Shown here in pieces: positions 12,654-16,503 of a stretch of DNA of 16,503 nt; within the stretch, counting starts at the first letter, position 1, and the number at the start of each line of letters is the position of its first letter. The position numbers and the translations under genes were made by a program. The notes beneath the pieces were generated by a model. The model searched no databases. It was not told where the DNA came from and saw only the letters and a program-made list of their open reading frames with translations. This DNA comes from an uncultured Lachnospiraceae bacterium (lineage in GTDB: Bacteria > Bacillota > Clostridia > Lachnospirales > Lachnospiraceae): contig CAJUJY010000074.1 in assembly GCA_910586555.1 (NCBI GenBank), positions 1 to 16,503 on the forward strand. The letters are read 5' to 3'.

Positions 12654-13538
12654 ATGGGTACATTTTTTGAAGATTTAAAAGAATACATTTATTTTTTATC
12701 TATACCTAAGATGACAATAATTGATTTGCTGGAAATATTAATACTTGCATTTGCTATATATAGTATAATTCTATGGGTAAAAAGCACAAGGGCATGGAGT
12801 CTTGTTAAAGGAATACTTGTTTTGTTTTTATGTTACCTCTTTGCATACCTTCTTGATATGAGTGTTATACTCTGGATTTTTAACAAAACAATAGCAATCG
12901 GTATTACAGCAGTTATGATAGTGTTCCAGCCTGAGTTAAGAAGGGCACTTGAAGAACTGGGACGCAAAAATATTGTAAAATCAATAATACCGTTTGATGA
13001 ACAAAAGGATAAAAACAGGCGCTTCACTGACAGGACTGTTAATGAAATAGTACGGGCAACTGTAGAACTTGCTAAAGCAAAAACAGGGGCACTTATTATT
13101 ATTGAAAAGGATATAACACTTTCTGAATATGAAAGGACAGGTATAAATATTGATTCTGCCATAAGCAGCCAGCTTCTTATCAATATATTTGAACATAACA
13201 CGCCACTTCATGATGGTGCAGTAATTATAAGGGGAAACAGGATTGTGGCAGCAACATGTTACCTGCCTCTTTCAGATAACCTTGGCCTTTCAAAAGAACT
13301 TGGAACAAGGCACAGGGCCGGTGTGGGTGTAAGCGAGGCCAGCGACAGCCTTACAATTATAGTTTCAGAAGAAACTGGAAAAATATCTGTTGCAACTGGC
13401 GGCAAGCTTTTAAGGAATATTGACGGGGAACTTCTGAAAAAGAAGATGACAGAAATGCAGGGAAACCCTGTAGAAGACAAAAAGAAGAGGTTCAGTTTTA
13501 ATTTGAAAGCGAGGGGTTCAGGTGAAAAAGGAGAATGA
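12654..13538 (+). CDS. cdaA: Diadenylate cyclase CdaA
   Basis: Membrane-bound enzyme that condenses two ATP into cyclic di-AMP, the messenger for potassium and cell-wall homeostasis in Firmicutes. Three membrane segments lie at about 22-42, 48-68 and 71-92. The DAC domain (about 125-260) carries both catalytic motifs, DGA at 187-189 (PLHDGAVII) and RHR at 219-221 (GTRHRAGVG). The 294-residue length is usual. ATG 12654 is chosen because GGAGG lies four bases upstream; an in-frame ATG at 12630 lies inside the preceding gene and lacks a binding site. The gene overlaps cdaR by 17 bases. Confidence 0.95.
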   Translation: MGTFFEDLKEYIYFLSIPKMTIIDLLEILILAFAIYSIILWVKSTRAWSLVKGILVLFLCYLFAYLLDMSVILWIFNKTIAIGITAVMIVFQPELRRALEELGRKNIVKSIIPFDEQKDKNRRFTDRTVNEIVRATVELAKAKTGALIIIEKDITLSEYERTGINIDSAISSQLLINIFEHNTPLHDGAVIIRGNRIVAATCYLPLSDNLGLSKELGTRHRAGVGVSEASDSLTIIVSEETGKISVATGGKLLRNIDGELLKKKMTEMQGNPVEDKKKRFSFNLKARGSGEKGE

Positions 13539-14946
13539 AAATACTTCTTCCAGGGAAACAAAAACCCAGGCAGACAGCAGTATCCACAAGTTCTTTTTAA
13601 ATAACGCCGCTATAAAAATAACCTCAGTGGTTATTGCCATAATTGTATGGGCTGTTATTATAAATATAGATGATCCTTATAAAACAAGGTCATTTACCGT
13701 TGAGGTCGAAACAATTAATGAAAGCGTATTAAATTCAGTTAATAAAGTTTATGAAATAATTGAGGGCAGTACAGCGACTGTCAAGGTTAAAGGCAAGAAA
13801 AGCGTTGTAGACAAACTTGGGGTTTCTGACATAAGGGCAACCGCAGATCTTGCCAGCCTTTCTACGGTAAATGCTGTTACAATACAGCCTTCACTTAGGA
13901 AAATCGTAGCATCAGACGTAATACTGGAATGTGGGCAGGTACTCCGTGTATCACTTGAAAACAGGGAAAGCAAACAGGTTAAAGTCAATGTTATTGCAAG
14001 CGGTGAACCAGCAGACGGATATACCCTTGGTGAATGTACAGCAAAACCCAATATGGTTGAAGTTGCAGGGGGTGAATCTGCTGTAAGCCAGATTGCATCT
14101 GTAAGGGTCTTTTTAAATGTAAATGGTGCTACAGAGGGCTTTGCTAAAAAGCTTGTACCTGTTGCATATGACGGGGATGGCAATAAGGTTGAATCAGCAA
14201 CCCTGTCTTTTAGCAACAGTATTATACGTGTGTATGCACAGATATTAGAAGATAAGGAAATCCCTGTTAAAGTCAAAATTACAGGTAAACCTGCAAGTGG
14301 TTATGAATATGTATCTACAGACTGCCTGCCAGAAAAGGTAGAAATAGCAGGTACATCAAGAAGGCTTTCACGTATTTCATCTGTAGTTATACCTGTTGAT
14401 ATATCAGGAATGACAACAGCATCATCAAAACTTGAACAGGATATATATATATCAGATTACCTTCCAAATGGTATAACCCCTGTTGCTGGTTTTGAAAATG
14501 TTTCAATAAGGATTACTCTTGAACAGGTAATTAAGAAAAATATTGATATAAGTACAGATTCCATATGGTTTTCTTCACTTGCAGACGGACTTAAGGCTAG
14601 TATTATAAGTGATACAGGAAGGGCAGGCCTTCTTGTGTCTGGACGGGCTTCTATAGTAAACAGCATAAACAGCACTAATATAAATGCATATGTAAACTGC
14701 AAAGGGCTTGACGAAGGTATTTATACACTTCCTGTAATTATAAAAGACCTTGATGAATCGTGTTCTTTAATTGAGTCAAGCAAGATTAAAGTACGCATAT
14801 ATAAAGAAGGACAGTATACAATGCCTCCAGAAGGGGAAAATGTAACATCTGCGCCACTACAGGAAACAGCAGCACCAGAGATAACAAATACGCCTGTGCC
14901 AGAAGATGAAGGGACAGAAGACACACAAACACCAGAAGGGGGATAA
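13522..14946 (+). CDS. cdaR: CdaA regulator CdaR (YbbR repeats)
   Basis: Extracytoplasmic regulator that binds CdaA and modulates c-di-AMP synthesis. A basic, polar N-terminus (1-30) precedes one membrane anchor (about 32-49, KITSVVIAIIVWAVI). About four YbbR repeats follow (roughly 55-145, 150-240, 245-330, 335-425), each with the pattern of an internal beta-hairpin and phrases such as VKVKGKKSVVDKL, PADGYTLGECTAKPNMVEVA and PASGYEYVSTDCLPEKVEIA. The tail from about 435 is rich in Pro, Thr and Glu, as in a flexible wall-spanning region. The start is GTG 13522, preceded by AGGGG; it overlaps cdaA, giving coupled translation. glmM, which usually follows cdaR in Firmicutes, is not present downstream. 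Confidence 0.92.
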   Translation: MKKENENTSSRETKTQADSSIHKFFLNNAAIKITSVVIAIIVWAVIINIDDPYKTRSFTVEVETINESVLNSVNKVYEIIEGSTATVKVKGKKSVVDKLGVSDIRATADLASLSTVNAVTIQPSLRKIVASDVILECGQVLRVSLENRESKQVKVNVIASGEPADGYTLGECTAKPNMVEVAGGESAVSQIASVRVFLNVNGATEGFAKKLVPVAYDGDGNKVESATLSFSNSIIRVYAQILEDKEIPVKVKITGKPASGYEYVSTDCLPEKVEIAGTSRRLSRISSVVIPVDISGMTTASSKLEQDIYISDYLPNGITPVAGFENVSIRITLEQVIKKNIDISTDSIWFSSLADGLKASIISDTGRAGLLVSGRASIVNSINSTNINAYVNCKGLDEGIYTLPVIIKDLDESCSLIESSKIKVRIYKEGQYTMPPEGENVTSAPLQETAAPEITNTPVPEDEGTEDTQTPEGG

Positions 14947-14979
14947 CAGAAAAAAATATTTTTAATACAATATAAAAAA

Positions 14980-14985
14980 TATAAT
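14980..14985 (+). promoter_or_regulatory. Candidate -10 box before the last gene
   Basis: A consensus TATAAT lies about 30 bases before the ATG at 15012, in an AT-rich spacer of 65 bases. No convincing -35 box is visible, so it is tentative. No terminator is seen after cdaR. Confidence 0.3.
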
Positions 14986-15011
14986 AAGTTAAAAAGGAGT
15001 TGTATATACTA

Positions 15012-16454
15012 ATGGAGTTAAAAAAAAGAATTTTTTTAGCAAGTTTCTATGCATTAATATTTATATATTTTATTGTTTTTTTTACAAAACTTCATCCAAT
15101 TATACTGTCAGATACTGATGACTGGCTTTATGCCTTTAAGGTGAGAGAAGCAATTCCATTATGGAAGGTTTGGAATCCATCCAGAATATTTGCTGAAACA
15201 TTAATGCCTGTTGTAAGTGAAATTTGTGCATATACAATATATCCTGTTACAAGTGATTTTTTTAAATCATTAACATTTGGATATGCTTTTGTAATATCTG
15301 GAACTATTACTGCCTTAATAAATGTTATATATAAATATTTATTTAAAAAATATAATGTGAAGCAATATATTTTAATAATGGTAGTACTGTTTTTTATTTT
15401 ATGCCATTTCTGGATTTTTAGAATAGCTGATAGTGGCAACAATTATATGTTTAAAACAGTAGATGCCTGTACACATTTTTATTATGTTATACCTAATATT
15501 ATTAATTGTATTATGGTAATCTTTATGATAAATAATAATTATATACAGAATTATGAAGAATCAGGGGGAAGGGAAGATAAAACATTTAAAAGAAATGCAT
15601 TTTTTATAATTCTGGTATATTTTTGTATATTTTCAAATATATGGTCAAGTATAATAATTGCTTCTTTTATAGCCTCAAAGCTTTTATTAGATTTAGTTTA
15701 TACAATTAAAAGACATGAATTTAATATTGTAAGATATACAAGAAAACAGTTATTAAATCTAATTATTTTAGCAGTATGGTTTATATCACAAATATTTGAA
15801 ATGAATGGGGGACGGGCGGCATTAATTTCTTCACAATCTTTTACTGGAGAAATTTTTAATGTATTAAACACGGAATTAAATGTTGTTAAAGGAATGAACA
15901 ATAAATTTGTTATTTGTATGCTTGTGCTTTTAGTATGTGGATTATATTTTATAATAAAAAATAATGAACGGGATAAAATTATAGAGATTGGACAGTTTTT
16001 TTTAGCTTTTATTATAATGGAATTATATCTTGTCCTTTCTTGTGCAAAAGCTGGCTCTTGGTATATTAGCAGACCAGATGTATTTTATGGTCTTTTTTTC
16101 TTTGTTATGGTGATTGCAATTTTATGTTTTATAACAATTATAAATCACTTGCCAGCATTTAAAGTTTTTTTTCCTCTAGTACTGGTTATTATATTTTTTG
16201 ATTGTAATACAAGTGGAAAAACATTTTTAGAGTCTAATGTGGTTCAATTACCACCAAATATTATTTATGCAATAAATAATGACATATTAAAGCAAATGGC
16301 TGATGCACAAACAAATGGACTAGAAAAAACAGATATATATGTTCCTATGTTTAATTCAGATGATAATTGGCCATATGCAACATATGCAGGTTATTATATT
16401 TCAGGAAATTTGTATAAACTTGGTGTATTGGATTATAATGTAGAGATATCGTAA
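15012..16454 (+). CDS. Polytopic membrane protein, DUF6056/GT-C-like
   Basis: A 480-residue membrane protein with about ten hydrophobic segments, the first at residues 8-24 (FLASFYALIFIYFIVFF). The first outer loop has an acidic SDTDDWLYAF followed by WNPSRIFAETLMP, the arrangement seen in DUF6056 and related GT-C-like membrane proteins of cell-surface glycan loci. I recognise this by pattern and am not certain. The rest alternates helices and short charged loops, with a soluble C-terminus (LPPNIIYAI onward). The ATG at 15012 is used, though the AAAGGAG (14993-14999) is 12 bases away; TTG 15000 is too close to it and ATA 15006 would be at the best distance. Base composition is clearly more AT-rich than in cdaA or cdaR, suggesting a different origin. 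Confidence 0.6.
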   Translation: MELKKRIFLASFYALIFIYFIVFFTKLHPIILSDTDDWLYAFKVREAIPLWKVWNPSRIFAETLMPVVSEICAYTIYPVTSDFFKSLTFGYAFVISGTITALINVIYKYLFKKYNVKQYILIMVVLFFILCHFWIFRIADSGNNYMFKTVDACTHFYYVIPNIINCIMVIFMINNNYIQNYEESGGREDKTFKRNAFFIILVYFCIFSNIWSSIIIASFIASKLLLDLVYTIKRHEFNIVRYTRKQLLNLIILAVWFISQIFEMNGGRAALISSQSFTGEIFNVLNTELNVVKGMNNKFVICMLVLLVCGLYFIIKNNERDKIIEIGQFFLAFIIMELYLVLSCAKAGSWYISRPDVFYGLFFFVMVIAILCFITIINHLPAFKVFFPLVLVIIFFDCNTSGKTFLESNVVQLPPNIIYAINNDILKQMADAQTNGLEKTDIYVPMFNSDDNWPYATYAGYYISGNLYKLGVLDYNVEIS

Positions 16455-16503
16455 ACGGTGGATAGCATGTACCTAGACCAAACCTGACAAATATGAGACA
16501 ATA
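16455..16503. other. Window end, no gene identified
   Basis: The last 49 bases include GGTGG then ATG at 16467, but that frame stops after six codons. Another ATG at 16492 lacks a binding site and is cut by the window edge. Nothing can be assigned. Confidence 0.5.

Noticed and set aside
13749..14276. 175-codon minus-strand ORF inside cdaR
   Set aside because: Antisense shadow of cdaR, rich in Ser/Leu/Thr as expected from such shadows, and without a ribosome binding site.
1..16503. CRISPR array, tRNA or rRNA genes, insertion sequence
   Set aside because: No regularly spaced direct repeats, no cloverleaf or rRNA-like segments and no transposase motifs were noticed on either strand.

Overview
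The window looks like a chromosomal piece of an AT-rich Clostridia bacterium, most likely a member of the Lachnospiraceae. This is inferred from the gene set and order (mecA; rbgA, lepB, rnhB, flhB-like and yraN in a row; cdaA-cdaR preceded by two membrane genes), the strong AGGAGG-type ribosome binding sites and the low GC content. No rRNA, tRNA, CRISPR array or recognisable transposase was found.

Region 1 (1-2456) is accessory DNA. A leftward stretch holds a probable N-terminally truncated SUKH/SMI1-like gene and a tiny membrane ORF, and ends at a perfect 16-bp hairpin. It abuts a rightward two-gene operon: an ABC/OLD-type ATPase plus an HNH nuclease, matching the layout of Septu (PtuA/PtuB) phage defence. 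The ATPase has no usable ATG upstream of its Walker A motif, so either an ACG codon initiates it or its start was lost. A third ORF with an excellent ribosome binding site follows the nuclease and is cut short inside a strong terminator. That terminator lies within the 3' end of the convergent WYL-domain regulator gene (2427-3395).

Region 2 (3600-8513) is housekeeping. It holds mecA (ClpC adaptor), a signal-peptidase-I paralogue with both catalytic residues replaced (Ser to Tyr, Lys to Ala), rbgA (50S assembly GTPase), an intact signal peptidase I with a long cytoplasmic N-terminus, rnhB, a stand-alone FlhB C-terminal-domain protein, and yraN. The genes from rbgA to yraN run in one direction with short gaps and probably form an operon.

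Region 3 (8514-11145) holds pgeF, a very short leftward kinase-like ORF that lacks an N-lobe, and a cysteine-synthase-family gene with an altered PLP-lysine motif. Two intergenic spots, 8589-8610 and 11081-11102, carry the same 19-base repeat. It folds into a hairpin whose differences are G-C to G-U changes on the + strand RNA.

Region 4 (11146-14946) is a tightly overlapping operon: a two-helix membrane protein, a polytopic membrane protein, cdaA (c-di-AMP synthase) and cdaR (its membrane regulator). The usual third partner, glmM, does not follow.

Region 5 (14947-16503) is more AT-rich and holds a polytopic membrane protein resembling DUF6056/GT-C-like proteins, perhaps the edge of a surface-polysaccharide or accessory region.

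The main points of interest are the catalytically dead signal peptidase beside an active one, the Septu-like operon with damaged or unusual ends, the paired RNA-like hairpin repeats, and several genes whose ribosome binding sites do not fit a canonical start codon.
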